A DNA stretch of 64,000 nucleotides from Saccharicrinis sp963663905 (GCA_963663905.2 OY760657.1:5208001-5272000), one strand, 5' to 3'; positions 27,809 through 36,754 are shown, numbered from the stretch's first letter. Program-made: numbers and translations. Notes: generated from the letters alone by a model not told the origin.

Positions 27809-28246
27809 TTATAACTCCGATTTACATATTGCATTACATAAATCTCCATAAAACCACCATTCAACATGTATGCCTTTTCTGGTTTGTATAGCCGTATAAA
27901 TTGTAGCAATAAACTCTGCGACATTACAGATGATAACAACAATTAAATAGGCTATGTATGTATTGGTAATCGTTTGATCGGTAAATATTATGGATATGGT
28001 CCACCAAAAGGCATAACTATTAATAAAGAGCATAGAAACTTGTGAAAGTAAAGCCTGAGTGCAATGCCATCTTACAAAGTAGGTTCCTTTTCTGTTTCCA
28101 ATGTAAAAAAACAAGGTGGCAAAAAGGTTTATAATAGGTAGTGGTAAACCGGCGATTATAGCAATTAATGACATAAGATAGCTGTTGGATGCTTTTTCGG
28201 CTTCGTGCTCTCCCGGTTCGTATATAAACTTTGTTACATTTATCAT
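27809..28246 (-). CDS. DUF4870 (Tic20-like) membrane protein
   Basis: A 145-residue protein with about four membrane helices. RKGTYFVRWHCTQALLSQ (53-70) and the RKGIHVEWWFYGD carboxy-terminal block are the DUF4870 signature shared with Tic20-like proteins. Its ATG overlaps the stop of the DUF2752 gene by 4 bases (ATGA), so the pair is translationally coupled. Role unknown. Confidence 0.8.
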   Translation of the reverse strand: MINVTKFIYEPGEHEAEKASNSYLMSLIAIIAGLPLPIINLFATLFFYIGNRKGTYFVRWHCTQALLSQVSMLFINSYAFWWTISIIFTDQTITNTYIAYLIVVIICNVAEFIATIYTAIQTRKGIHVEWWFYGDLCNAICKSEL

Positions 28247-28659
28247 ATTCCCTTAATAATATTCCAAATCCAGTTTATAATTACTAAAGTAATTAATGGT
28301 ATTGCGAATAGAGGTTTTCTCAAATACTGTTCTGTTTTTATATAAAACGTAAATAAGGTTTTCTTTTTACTAATAATATCTATTAATATCCAAACAGGAC
28401 ACAGAACCATTATTAATGCAACAACATAACCCAGTGGGTTTATTAGTAAAGCGTTTATAAAGTTGCCTTTTATTAAAGACATTACAGAACGTGTAGAACC
28501 GCAAGATGGACAAGGGATATTTGTTACATGCTTTATCAAACAAGCATCAAAAGATTCTTCTCCTGGTTGATATGAGTTTATACCATAATAAAGCCAAATA
28601 TACCCTGCCATGCAAGCAACTAGTAATAATGTATATAACTTATTACTATTAAGTGCCAT
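28243..28659 (-). CDS. DUF2752 membrane protein
   Basis: A 138-residue protein with three to four hydrophobic helices. HVTNIPCPSCGSTRSVMSLI (44-63) is the DUF2752 signature, whose CPxCGxTR pair suggests metal or disulfide chemistry at the membrane. It overlaps the TM2 gene by one base (TAATG) upstream and the DUF4870 gene downstream; the order TM2, DUF2752, DUF4870 is a recurrent Bacteroidota arrangement of unknown job. Confidence 0.88.
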   Translation of the reverse strand: MALNSNKLYTLLLVACMAGYIWLYYGINSYQPGEESFDACLIKHVTNIPCPSCGSTRSVMSLIKGNFINALLINPLGYVVALIMVLCPVWILIDIISKKKTLFTFYIKTEQYLRKPLFAIPLITLVIINWIWNIIKGI

Positions 28660-28997
28660 TAATATAAAACTTGCTGTAGTTTAGCTATGTTTTTCTCTCT
28701 GGTAGCACCCATAATCATAAACCAGTCAACGATCGTCCAGATACCGAATCCACCACATGTTAATAGTTTACCAACACCAAGACCTGTATCACCAATAAAA
28801 AAGCGATCAATACCCAAACCACCAGCAAATAATGATACAATAAGACTTACTGTAGGATCTTTAAATTGTAGTGTTTGAATTAGAGCCCATTTAGAGTCAT
28901 CAACTTCCAAAAGTCTGTCTCTTAATTGAGCTACTTGGTGACTTTCAAAGAACTTTCCGTTTGTCATGATAAACATGTCAACTTTTTGCGCGTCCAT
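28659..28997 (-). CDS. TM2-domain protein
   Basis: A 112-residue protein with an amino-terminal soluble half (1-48) and a TM2 domain: VSLIVSLFAGGLGIDRFFIG (50-69), then CGGFGIWTIVDWFMIMGATR, two helices joined by a short DRF-containing turn. TM2 proteins are small hairpin membrane proteins; the role of the bacterial ones is not known. It is the first gene of the coupled TM2-DUF2752-DUF4870 set. Confidence 0.9.
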   Translation of the reverse strand: MDAQKVDMFIMTNGKFFESHQVAQLRDRLLEVDDSKWALIQTLQFKDPTVSLIVSLFAGGLGIDRFFIGDTGLGVGKLLTCGGFGIWTIVDWFMIMGATREKNIAKLQQVLY

Positions 28998-29368
28998 TTT
29001 TATTATTAATTAAATAAATTTCCCTACTCATCTGGCTTTTCGGTTTCGCCCCGTTTTTCTAATGGTTTCGTGCCTCCATTCTATTATTTTAATACAATGC
29101 TTTTTGTATAAATGCCTGTACATTAGTGTTTAAATGCAAAAGAGATTTAAAAATACAAATCCTTTTCAATAAACATAAGATATAAAGTGATTTTAATGCC
29201 TTAAGGAAAGCCTGTTAAATTCTTCTTTACTGCACAACATCAATAACGGAGGGAAATTACATTTAAATAAAAATGTGTTTTATCAATGAGGTGCCAAATA
29301 TAATACAATATTGATTTAGAATCAAAAATAGATGCTTAACCTTCGATCCTGGTAACATCTTAACTGAG
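28998..29368. other. leader of the TM2 operon with a GC-rich structured patch
   Basis: About 370 bases without a gene. On the minus strand at 29074-29034 there is a GC-richer stretch inside AT-rich DNA. It opens GGCACGAAACC, repeats CGAAACC in GGCGAAACC, contains a CGG...CCG pair and closes with AAGCC, so it can fold with GGC/GCC at its base. It lies 40-80 bases before the TM2 start. I do not recognise a known riboswitch. Confidence 0.35.
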
Positions 29369-30160
29369 TTATGTATTAAAAAATTTATCACAATCAGACT
29401 CCGAATTTTGACCATAATGCTTGTGAAAAGATAAAATAATAGATTCAATCATTTCTTTTTCATCTAGCTTAATGCCTTTCTGTTTAAGGATACTCTTAAT
29501 ATTTTTAAAATTATCAACAGTATAATTATCTAATGAGAGTCTGATGTTTTTGTAATTGTTTAATACCAAATACAGATAAAGTGTGGTGATAGTATCATCT
29601 TCATTATCAATAGTTACATAGTTCCTTACTGTTCTGATATCACTCCATCTTATCTTTGTGGTTTCATTAATTTTAATGCCATTTGAATCAAGCTTGTATT
29701 TTTTAAATGACTGAAAGTATCTTATGACTGGGTATATAAGCATTAATGCCCAAATAAATTGGTTAAGTGGATCTTTTATATTTTCGTAGAAATCTGAGTC
29801 ACCGGATAAAATATAATACATTGTAAATACATATCCGGCAAGGCAGGTAATACTTATCTTATTAAATCTATGCTTCCTGAATACAACATTTTGTATTCTT
29901 GAGTCTATTTCAAATAAGTCAAATTTCATGATGGAGTTTGTCGACTCAGAAAACTTATTATCTGACCTTTTCCATTTTCGGGGATTATAACTTAATCTTT
30001 CCTTGTGCTTTTGGATGTTGTCAGTGTCTTCCTCAAACTCCCCGCATTTATGTTGAAATTCGGGTTTTTTATTTGTTAAGCTGCATATAATACCGGTTTG
30101 GTTGTCAAATTTTCGTTTTGTACAATCTTTACAAAACTGAATTCGTTCGGTCATCTCCAT
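29369..30160 (-). CDS. membrane protein with N-terminal four-Cys ribbon
   Basis: A 263-residue protein. Residues 8-44 hold CKDCTKRKFDNQTGIICSL and FQHKCGEFEED: CxxC, CS and C before an FEED tail, a small ribbon found at the start of many Bacteroidota membrane proteins (often beside an unrelated domain). After a basic linker there are two hydrophobic helices (about 98-114 and 132-147), then a soluble part (about 150-263) with a PH-like look (KLDSNGIKINETTKIRWSDI). Function unknown; the whole may be a membrane-anchored regulatory protein. The GNAT gene lies 40 bases upstream on the same strand. Confidence 0.6.
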   Translation of the reverse strand: MEMTERIQFCKDCTKRKFDNQTGIICSLTNKKPEFQHKCGEFEEDTDNIQKHKERLSYNPRKWKRSDNKFSESTNSIMKFDLFEIDSRIQNVVFRKHRFNKISITCLAGYVFTMYYILSGDSDFYENIKDPLNQFIWALMLIYPVIRYFQSFKKYKLDSNGIKINETTKIRWSDIRTVRNYVTIDNEDDTITTLYLYLVLNNYKNIRLSLDNYTVDNFKNIKSILKQKGIKLDEKEMIESIILSFHKHYGQNSESDCDKFFNT

Positions 30161-30199
30161 TGTTAATAAACTGATAAGTTTTAATTAAGCTAGTAGGGG

Positions 30200-30748
30200 C
30201 TAATTGTTGAGTTTCTGATATTCCTCTTCCAGAATTGAATACATACTGCTGTCGATCCATTCTCCTCTTATGGGTAATATCTTGCGTAAGATACCTTCTT
30301 CAGTCATACCGCTTTTTTCCAGGACTCTTTTAGATTTGATATTTTTTGTTGCAAAACCGGCCTCGATTCTATGCAGCTTAAAAGTTTCAAACCCTACTTC
30401 TATCATTTTTTTAGATACTTCGGTTGCATAGCCTTTTCCCCAGAATTTTGGATTGAGTTTATAGAAAATCTCTCCGATTTTAAATCTGTCGTTTGATACG
30501 CTAAGGCCAGCTAAACCAATAAACTCATTAGTAATGTTTAATCTTATTGCCCAGGTATATTTACTTTGGGGAGTGGTATTGGGTGCTTCCACATATGGAG
30601 CAATTTTTTCTCTGGTTTCTTCAATATCCTTGGGTATACCAACTGTATTAAATTCATCCACCTCAAAAATTGAATGTAGATCGTGTATTTCTTCTAAGTC
30701 GTTCCAGTTTATTTCAGTAAGTGTTAGTCTGTTTGTTGATATATTCAT
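30200..30748 (-). CDS. RimJ/RimL-type GNAT N-acetyltransferase
   Basis: A 182-residue protein: RLTLTEINWNDLEEIHDL start, FKIGEIFYKLNPKFWGKGYA (89-108) containing the acetyl-CoA loop WGKGYATEV (103-111), FETFKLHRIEAGFATKN and NIKSKRVLEKSGM (136-148), the RimJ/RimL hallmark. Such enzymes acetylate the amino termini of ribosomal or other proteins, or small molecules; substrate unknown here. It is followed downstream by the Cys-ribbon membrane protein. Confidence 0.88.
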   Translation of the reverse strand: MNISTNRLTLTEINWNDLEEIHDLHSIFEVDEFNTVGIPKDIEETREKIAPYVEAPNTTPQSKYTWAIRLNITNEFIGLAGLSVSNDRFKIGEIFYKLNPKFWGKGYATEVSKKMIEVGFETFKLHRIEAGFATKNIKSKRVLEKSGMTEEGILRKILPIRGEWIDSSMYSILEEEYQKLNN

Positions 30749-30895
30749 AATTTATTGTTTAGGGTTAATGTAGTTGTTTTGAAATTTGGGTTAGAGTTGT
30801 ATGGCAAAGTTATTTTCTTTCGTATTCTTGTATCTGCTTAATATTTAGTTTTCATAGTTTTTAGTTAAGTGTTGGTATACTGATCTTATTTAGTA

Positions 30896-31148
30896 ACCTG
30901 AGTTCGATATAAAATTATTGGCTCAGACCGCCTATAAATAATGAGTTTCAATGAATATTTGTGAAGTCATAGCGGGCTATGTCAAACAAATATGAAGCAG
31001 AAAATCGTTGTTTATAAGTGGCTTTCTATTAAAATACTAATCTACTTCGTTAAATTCTTTTACCATAGCTCGCTATGCAAAAAGAATTTGCCTTGTATAC
31101 CAGCATTTTAATAAAATCTGAGCTCTTTAATTTTAATCGAACTCAGGT
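30896..31148. mobile_element. 253-bp MITE related to the IS982-family element
   Basis: The element has perfect 13-bp terminal inverted repeats, ACCTGAGTTCGAT (30896-30908) and ATCGAACTCAGGT (31136-31148), and is flanked by 5-bp direct repeats TAGTA (30891-30895 and 31149-31153). The same 13 bases begin the complete IS982-type element at 51.8 kb, which also made a 5-bp duplication. There is no open frame. Inside are two small hairpins, CATAGCGGGCTATG and CATAGCTCGCTATG. I read it as a non-autonomous element moved in trans by that transposase. Confidence 0.85.
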
Positions 31149-31202
31149 TAGTAGTATTAGCTGATATATATGTTAATGGTTTATTGTATTTATACCCAAA
31201 TA

Positions 31203-31895
31203 TTAATTAAAGCTGTATGATATTCCTATACTAGCTCTTAACCCATCCCAGTTGGCAACAAAGTCAGTTTTTCGTGACTTGTTAGCTTTAAAGTACATTT
31301 TATTTTCATTAATATCTTTATGAAATCCAATGTTAATATTGGAACTTATATTTTTTCGGAATTTATATTCAAGTTTAAAATAAGGTTTTATGAAAAAATT
31401 CTTAGAAAGAAAAGTCTCATTATAAACATTATTATAAAGATCATATAACTGAAGAGTTTCTTCAAGTTTCATTTTGTTAAATACAATACCGCCTTCAGTT
31501 GCAATATACAGTTGAAACTTGTTTAAAGTGTAAAAAGGAAATTCTACAAACAATCCGGCTGCATTTCCAATTATTTGCGTATCAAATTTATAATCTCCAC
31601 TATAGTCATGAAGTGAATATCTTGAACCTGTTGACATAAGAGTATAGCTGGCACCAACATTAAAAAAATTAAAATTGACCGCAATATTAGGTCTGAAATA
31701 TACATACCCGGGAAAGTTTTCTACTTGCTTAGGATCAAAGTAATTTGTGACCATTATATCTTTCATACTTTCTTTAATCTGGCTCATCGAATAAGTTCCA
31801 TAGCCAGCATTTATATCGAGAGTTATTTTTTGACAGAAAAGATTGCTAAAAATTGTTGTAAACAACAAAACAAAAAACACATGTTTACTTTTCAT
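31203..31895 (-). CDS. outer-membrane beta-barrel protein
   Basis: A 230-residue protein with a signal peptide (1 to about 21, ending NLFCQ) and alternating polar and hydrophobic strands ending in the aromatic carboxy terminus SIGISYSFN, as needed for outer-membrane insertion. Strands such as FVEFPFYTLNKFQLYIATEG and FFIKPYFKLEYKF support an 8- to 10-strand barrel. Its start codon lies 3 bases after the stop of the lipoprotein gene, so the two are co-transcribed and probably act together at the cell surface. Ligand unknown. Confidence 0.75.
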   Translation of the reverse strand: MKSKHVFFVLLFTTIFSNLFCQKITLDINAGYGTYSMSQIKESMKDIMVTNYFDPKQVENFPGYVYFRPNIAVNFNFFNVGASYTLMSTGSRYSLHDYSGDYKFDTQIIGNAAGLFVEFPFYTLNKFQLYIATEGGIVFNKMKLEETLQLYDLYNNVYNETFLSKNFFIKPYFKLEYKFRKNISSNINIGFHKDINENKMYFKANKSRKTDFVANWDGLRASIGISYSFN

Positions 31896-31898
31896 ATT

Positions 31899-33725
31899 TT
31901 ATCGGATTTTAAGCATCACGTGGTTTACTATTATTTGGTTGTTATGCAACCTATACTGCCAATTTATACTGTGTGGACCAGGACGTTTCGGTATTGATTT
32001 TATTACTTCACCGGTAGTAAGACTCCTTATTATGAATCGATTATCGCTAACTATTAATATTTCATTTGAAAAATAGTCAACATTCTTAAATTCTTCATCA
32101 CTTGCCAATTCTATTTCTAATAGTAAGGAATAAGGTTCACATTGGATTACTGACACAACTCTATCTTTTACCAGTATTATCATATTAGGATCTGTTGAGT
32201 TAAAGCTCCAATCAGATGAATTAAGATCAAGACTATACATTTTCTCTAATTCCGTTCCGGCAATTTTAAATACATCAAGAGTAACAGGATTATTATTATC
32301 ATCTATAAAGGACGATATAAAATGTTTACCATCATTAGCCAGTTTTACTCTGTATTGATATCCCTGATTAAGAGCAAACTCTCTAGATGCTATTTTTTTA
32401 TTATTTGAAAAGTCAAAAAGAAACTCTTCAGTTGTTGAGTGAAAAAGACCAATACCATTATCAGATATATTAACACTATTATTAAAAAATAAATTATATT
32501 TAACATCTACAGAATCACTATAGTAAATGTTTCCCGACTTTAGATTTTTAGCAAAAAAACCAGTGCCTGCATTATTTTGGAGAAGAAAATAATTTAGTAG
32601 GTATTCGCCTTTGGGAGAAAGCTGTAACATACCTAAACCAAACGATCGTCCCTCCATAATGGGTGTTTTTGAAACAGTTGTTCCATCTACGAAATATTTA
32701 TAGGTATTTTCGATATCATATGCACTTAGCGTATCTGCAGATGTGTATGAGGTATAATATCGAATATTTACAGGCTCGCCGGCATATCCTGAGAATGAAG
32801 TTGGAGGATAACTAATATACTCACTTCGATCCTTAGGTATGGTATACAAACTAAACATAAAAGAATCATTAAAATACAAGTCAGTCGTATATATAGTATC
32901 ACTACCATTTATTTCACCTGTCGTTGCATAATAATCTTCCTCTTCGTTGTAGAATCTGTATACATATTTAACCGCATTATAATATGGACTTTTATTCCAT
33001 GTTAAATAATACTCATTGTCGTCAGATACTTTTAATTCAGGTTGCGGTATATTTCGTTTAATAAAAAAAGAACCCCAGTTTATAATATCACCATTGTTTT
33101 TTTCAACTTTAACGGTGTATGTTTTTTCTGCTCCATAGTATACTGAATCCGTATAAAATGCATTTTCATCTTTATTTGAATTGTTGACAATGTATCTTTT
33201 AATATCAAGGTTTTTATACTTGTCCCAATATACTTTCAGATATCCATTTTCAACGGTGTAATTCACCTTCTTTTCAGAATAATCTGCAACTAAAACCCAT
33301 TTTTTAGATAATGACAAAACTTCTGAATTCAGGCGGTCTGCTATACTTCCACTTCCTGTTTTTGTATTTAATATAACCTCCAATGTATGTACACCTTCAT
33401 TTAAAGCCGATTCTTTAATATCAAATTCTCCATTGTTAGTTGTTACATAGTCGCAAATAATGCCATCGATATATAGTTTTGTTGCAAGTATACTTTGTTT
33501 GTTATTAGAACTCTTAAAATAGTATTGTATATTCTGATTTCCATATACCCATATAGTGTCTGCGTTAAAGTTTAATTCAACATTAGTAATATCAGGTGAA
33601 GTTATTTCAGTTTCTACAGGTATATCGTACACATCTGTAGGTTCGTATATACATGCATGAATATAAACTAGTGCAAAAATGACAAATGGAATTCTGATCA
33701 ATAATTTCGATCTTATTGGGTTCAT
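31899..33725 (-). CDS. surface lipoprotein with Ig-like domain and beta-rich body
   Basis: A 608-residue protein. An amino-terminal membrane-targeting stretch and Cys at about 26 (YIHACIYEP) suggest a lipoprotein. Residues about 45-125 look like an Ig-like fold (IWVYGNQNIQYYFKSS and GVHTLEVILNT), followed by fibronectin-like and propeller-like strands (YLTWNKSPYYNAVKYVYRF, later DNGIGLFHSTTEEFLF and NDGKHFISSFI). I do not recognise the family; a surface-binding or scaffold role is likely. It is the first gene of a two-gene unit with the beta-barrel. Confidence 0.6.
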   Translation of the reverse strand: MNPIRSKLLIRIPFVIFALVYIHACIYEPTDVYDIPVETEITSPDITNVELNFNADTIWVYGNQNIQYYFKSSNNKQSILATKLYIDGIICDYVTTNNGEFDIKESALNEGVHTLEVILNTKTGSGSIADRLNSEVLSLSKKWVLVADYSEKKVNYTVENGYLKVYWDKYKNLDIKRYIVNNSNKDENAFYTDSVYYGAEKTYTVKVEKNNGDIINWGSFFIKRNIPQPELKVSDDNEYYLTWNKSPYYNAVKYVYRFYNEEEDYYATTGEINGSDTIYTTDLYFNDSFMFSLYTIPKDRSEYISYPPTSFSGYAGEPVNIRYYTSYTSADTLSAYDIENTYKYFVDGTTVSKTPIMEGRSFGLGMLQLSPKGEYLLNYFLLQNNAGTGFFAKNLKSGNIYYSDSVDVKYNLFFNNSVNISDNGIGLFHSTTEEFLFDFSNNKKIASREFALNQGYQYRVKLANDGKHFISSFIDDNNNPVTLDVFKIAGTELEKMYSLDLNSSDWSFNSTDPNMIILVKDRVVSVIQCEPYSLLLEIELASDEEFKNVDYFSNEILIVSDNRFIIRSLTTGEVIKSIPKRPGPHSINWQYRLHNNQIIVNHVMLKIR

Positions 33726-33880
33726 AAGGTTAGATATTATTCTTTAAATGGACTTTTATCTATAGCAGAAAAAGTATTTTTAATTAAGAATTGGCAAATA
33801 TAGGTTTTTATTGATGTAAAATCAAAATAGATTATTTTGTAAAAAGTGTAGGAATTATCTTTTATTTGCAGTTATTTCCT

Positions 33881-34120
33881 TTAAAAGTTGGCCATCCCAG
33901 CAATAACTACGATTAAATCAAGTTGAGGAAAATCAAATACACCATCAAATACTGTCCATCCAGGTTGAAAGTTTGCAACCCAATCGGTACCATCCGATTT
34001 ATAAAACCTAATCACATATCCTTCTGAATAATAAGGGTCACCATCTTCTGTGATTGGAATATACATTGGTCCATACGGAGGTAAAGAGTTTAAAATCTCA
34101 TATCGTTTGATCCTAGCCAT
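33881..34120 (-). CDS. small protein, possibly a truncated cassette-type protein
   Basis: A 79-residue soluble protein: GDPYYSEGYVIRFYKSDGTDWVANF (split across the sentence as YYSEGYVIRFY and SDGTDWVANF) and FPQLDLIVVIAGM. The arrangement is like the middle part of a family of short Bacteroidota proteins that usually continue after VVIAG; here it stops after MANF, so it may be truncated. Function unknown. It stands among single small genes separated by palindromic repeats. Confidence 0.5.
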   Translation of the reverse strand: MARIKRYEILNSLPPYGPMYIPITEDGDPYYSEGYVIRFYKSDGTDWVANFQPGWTVFDGVFDFPQLDLIVVIAGMANF

Positions 34121-34167
34121 CTTCTTTTATTACTATTTTATTGAATGGAAAGATTTCTTTTTTTTAT

Positions 34168-34253
34168 CCCTTAGCTAGTGCGCGATTTCATCACGTTCTG
34201 TAAAAATAATTATAGTAAAAGTTATAGGATACAAACTTGAGACAGCGAAGGGG
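34168..34253. repeat. paired-palindrome (REP-like) repeat, copy A
   Basis: Opens CCCTTAGCTAGTGCGCGATT, then CATCACG, and ends GACAGCGAAGGGG. The left arm keeps the small palindrome CGCGATTTCATCACG; the right arm has decayed in this copy. Other copies are at 35486, 36783 and 37749. Confidence 0.6.
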
Positions 34254-34262
34254 AACTCTTAA

Positions 34263-35255
34263 TTATATTCCATCAATATTATTACTTGCAGTTATGTCCT
34301 CAAAAGGTTGATTATCCACCTTTTCAATAAAGTCATTTACCAACACATTAAATTCTGATGGTGAATCAAAATTAGCACAGTGGCCTGCATCTTTTAAGAT
34401 GGCGAATTCACTATTAGCAATTTTCGAATGCCAATCTTCTTCCATTTTCTTTACTGCATCAGTATCAAATTCACCGGTTAATATGAGCATTGGATAGGAT
34501 GGAGTGATACTACCACGGTCTTGGATGATAGTTGGAATACCTGGCATTACCATTAACGATTTTCTTTCGTACAGACTGGCTGTTTTATAAAATAAAGCTT
34601 GTCCTTTTTCTGTGTTGCAGGTAATTTCGGCCGTTTCTTTTTTATAGGCGTTCATTGAAAAAATAGCCTTGACTAACAAACCTACATTTATAGAACCCTG
34701 AACGTTTTCAAACACTTTGCTTTTATCGTTTATACTATAACCGCCTAAGGATGTTAATGACTTTACTTTATCTGGATGGTTCAGCGCAAAATACTGGGCA
34801 ATTAAAGAACCCATAGAAATTCCAACAATATGAGCTTTATCCAATCCTTCATCTTCAAGAATCTTTTCAATATGCTCTGAGGAAGCATCAATTTTATCGG
34901 TTGATTCATTGGCTTTTGACAAGCCATGACCAATTAAGTCGATGGTTATTACGCAATGGTTTTTTGAAAAGTAATCGATTTGTTGATCAAAGGCTCTGTG
35001 ATCAGAACAGGCAGGATGTAAAAATACTATGGCATCTTTATTTTCGCTACCAGATACAAAATAATGAACATCATAACCATCCATGTTCAGTGTTTTATGC
35101 TCAACCAGACTTTTTACAGGGGAGGTATCAATCTCGTTAATCTTGTGCTCGTAAATAGCTGAGTCTATTTCAAAGTAAGTTTTTACGCCTACTATAGGTG
35201 TGATAATGATCAATACAATGATCAAAAAGATTTTTAGTCCTTTATGTTTCTTCAT
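34263..35255 (-). CDS. membrane-anchored alpha/beta hydrolase
   Basis: A 330-residue protein with an amino-terminal anchor (residues about 7-26). Alpha/beta-hydrolase motifs: AIVFLHPACSDHRAFD (75-90, oxyanion region), DLIGHGLS (106-113), nucleophile elbow VGISMGSL with Ser148, the acid in LTGEFDTDA (about 272), and the catalytic His in DAGHCANF (about 296). The esterase-type fold is clear; substrate unknown. It lies between two paired-palindrome repeats. Its last codons overlap a shared motif (ATAACTGCAA) seen after other stop codons in this zone. Confidence 0.88.
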   Translation of the reverse strand: MKKHKGLKIFLIIVLIIITPIVGVKTYFEIDSAIYEHKINEIDTSPVKSLVEHKTLNMDGYDVHYFVSGSENKDAIVFLHPACSDHRAFDQQIDYFSKNHCVITIDLIGHGLSKANESTDKIDASSEHIEKILEDEGLDKAHIVGISMGSLIAQYFALNHPDKVKSLTSLGGYSINDKSKVFENVQGSINVGLLVKAIFSMNAYKKETAEITCNTEKGQALFYKTASLYERKSLMVMPGIPTIIQDRGSITPSYPMLILTGEFDTDAVKKMEEDWHSKIANSEFAILKDAGHCANFDSPSEFNVLVNDFIEKVDNQPFEDITASNNIDGI

Positions 35256-35636
35256 CGCTTAGGTTAATTTATGATTAAAGTTTTGTTTATAATTTTTATT
35301 ATTTTCTATAACTGGATGCTAAATTAATAATTTTATGTTGGTTATGGTGTGATTTGAAGGGTAAGTTTGATGGTAATTTGAAATAATAGTGGCAGATTAT
35401 CCATTATTTAACTTTCAAACTTTGATTTTTACAATGTTATCGTTTATTATTTTTAGTGAAATTACAAACGACATATGACTTATTTCCCTTCGCTAGTTCA
35501 CGCTTGCATCCCGTTCTGTAAAATACTTATAATTCAATTCACACAATGAAATCGTGCAACAGCAAGGGGTTGAGTGGTAAGAGCTTCTTCATTTGGTTTT
35601 TAGCCTAGTGGCTGGCTACTCGAGTGTGCTTAGTTT
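35256..35636. other. intergenic region with repeat copy B
   Basis: About 380 AT-rich bases. Apart from the repeat at 35486-35569 I see no gene. It separates the hydrolase from the small membrane protein gene. Confidence 0.4.
35486..35569. repeat. paired-palindrome (REP-like) repeat, copy B
   Basis: CCCTTCGCTAGTTCACGCTT ... CACAATGAAATCGTGCAAC ... AGCAAGGGG. The right arm holds the CAATGAAATCGTG palindrome; the left arm is more changed. The full element can fold back on itself (CCCTTCGCT with AGCAAGGGG). Confidence 0.7.
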
Positions 35637-36086
35637 TTAATATTCTTCAATACGAATTTGTCTATTTTCATCCTTGGCTTTTTTATCTTTAATCATTCCT
35701 ATAACCATTCCTATTGCCATACCAATCGGTAATCCAATCGCAAAAAAAGCAAGTTTATCTGTATAAGCAGAAATTAACGCACCAATTGGAAGCCCAAAAC
35801 TAAGTCCAATTAGTTGCCAATTGCTTTCATAATAACCTTTCTTGGTAATTTTTACTTTTCTCCTCAACAGATATAAAAATTCTTCATAGGTTTTATTAAT
35901 CGAACGTATCATTTTTTTATCATCCGCACCAAAGTTGTTGAGTATGGATATTTTTCTATTAAACTCATCGAGTAGTTCTATTGGAATTTCTTTTTGTTCA
36001 ATTTCAGAAAGTAAAAAGTCAAATCTTTCAAAAGCTTTTTTAAGCTTGTTATTGTCACTATCTCGTCTTTTAATTTCTTTAATCAT
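35637..36086 (-). CDS. small coiled-coil/membrane protein
   Basis: I choose the ATG at 36086 (149 residues); the longer frame starts at TTG inside a basic leader. Residues 1-85 are charged and helical (KKAFERFDFLLSEIEQKEIP), and residues about 95-135 hold two glycine-rich hydrophobic helices (LSFGLPIGALISAY, FFAIGLPIGMAIGMVIGM), followed by a basic tail. Family not recognised. It is one of several single genes between repeats in the 34-38 kb cassette-like zone. Confidence 0.55.
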   Translation of the reverse strand: MIKEIKRRDSDNNKLKKAFERFDFLLSEIEQKEIPIELLDEFNRKISILNNFGADDKKMIRSINKTYEEFLYLLRRKVKITKKGYYESNWQLIGLSFGLPIGALISAYTDKLAFFAIGLPIGMAIGMVIGMIKDKKAKDENRQIRIEEY

Positions 36087-36208
36087 TTTCTTGTTTTTAA
36101 CTTTTCGTTTATAAAGCCAAATCAACGATTAGGTGCTGATCGCCGATGTCACACAACTTACAAGAAGAGTCTACCTCCATATGCTTTATTGCGGTTAGTT
36201 GGTGGTTG

Positions 36209-36754
36209 TTATTTATTTTTTGTCATTATCACGTTGTCAATATATTCCCCTGTGTCAGTCTTGATAAACTTTCTTTGAACTCCAGTCTTTTCAAAACCCA
36301 AATTCGAATATAGTTTTAATCCTTTTTCATTATTGCTAAAAGTCTGCAACCATAATGCTTCTATTTCTTGATTCCAGTCAGTCCATTCCAGAAGAATTTT
36401 CAAAAGAGCAGTCCCAATTCCTTGTCCTTGCCATTTTTCATGGATTCCCATTCCTATATAACCAACATGTTTTAGCATTTCTCTTCCACTAAACATTAGG
36501 TCAACGTTCCCAATAATGTCACCATTATATTCAGCAACTAACAGAAGGTCATTTTTACCGTCCTTGAACTTTTTAATCCATTCTTTGTGGCTTTTTGCCA
36601 GGTCTTCAAATTCGGATTCTGTTAATGGAATGAACCCACTCTTCAAATAAGACTTTACACAAGTCTGCAAACTTTCAGAGTCTGATATTTCACCTTCCCG
36701 AACAGTAATTAAGTTTCCTGACTTGTCTGTAATTTTTTGAGGTTCTATTTTCAT
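36209..36754 (-). CDS. GNAT N-acetyltransferase
   Basis: A 181-residue GNAT protein: LLLVAEYNGDIIGNVDLMF (70-88), IGMGIHEKWQGQGIGTALL (100-118) with the acetyl-CoA loop QGQGIGTA, LWLQTFSNNEKGLKLYSNLG (139-158) and FEKTGVQRKF. Substrate unknown. Its 3' flank, AACTAACCGCAATAAAG, resembles the motif after other stop codons in this zone. It is followed by the small membrane gene and preceded by a paired-palindrome repeat. Confidence 0.88.
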   Translation of the reverse strand: MKIEPQKITDKSGNLITVREGEISDSESLQTCVKSYLKSGFIPLTESEFEDLAKSHKEWIKKFKDGKNDLLLVAEYNGDIIGNVDLMFSGREMLKHVGYIGMGIHEKWQGQGIGTALLKILLEWTDWNQEIEALWLQTFSNNEKGLKLYSNLGFEKTGVQRKFIKTDTGEYIDNVIMTKNK

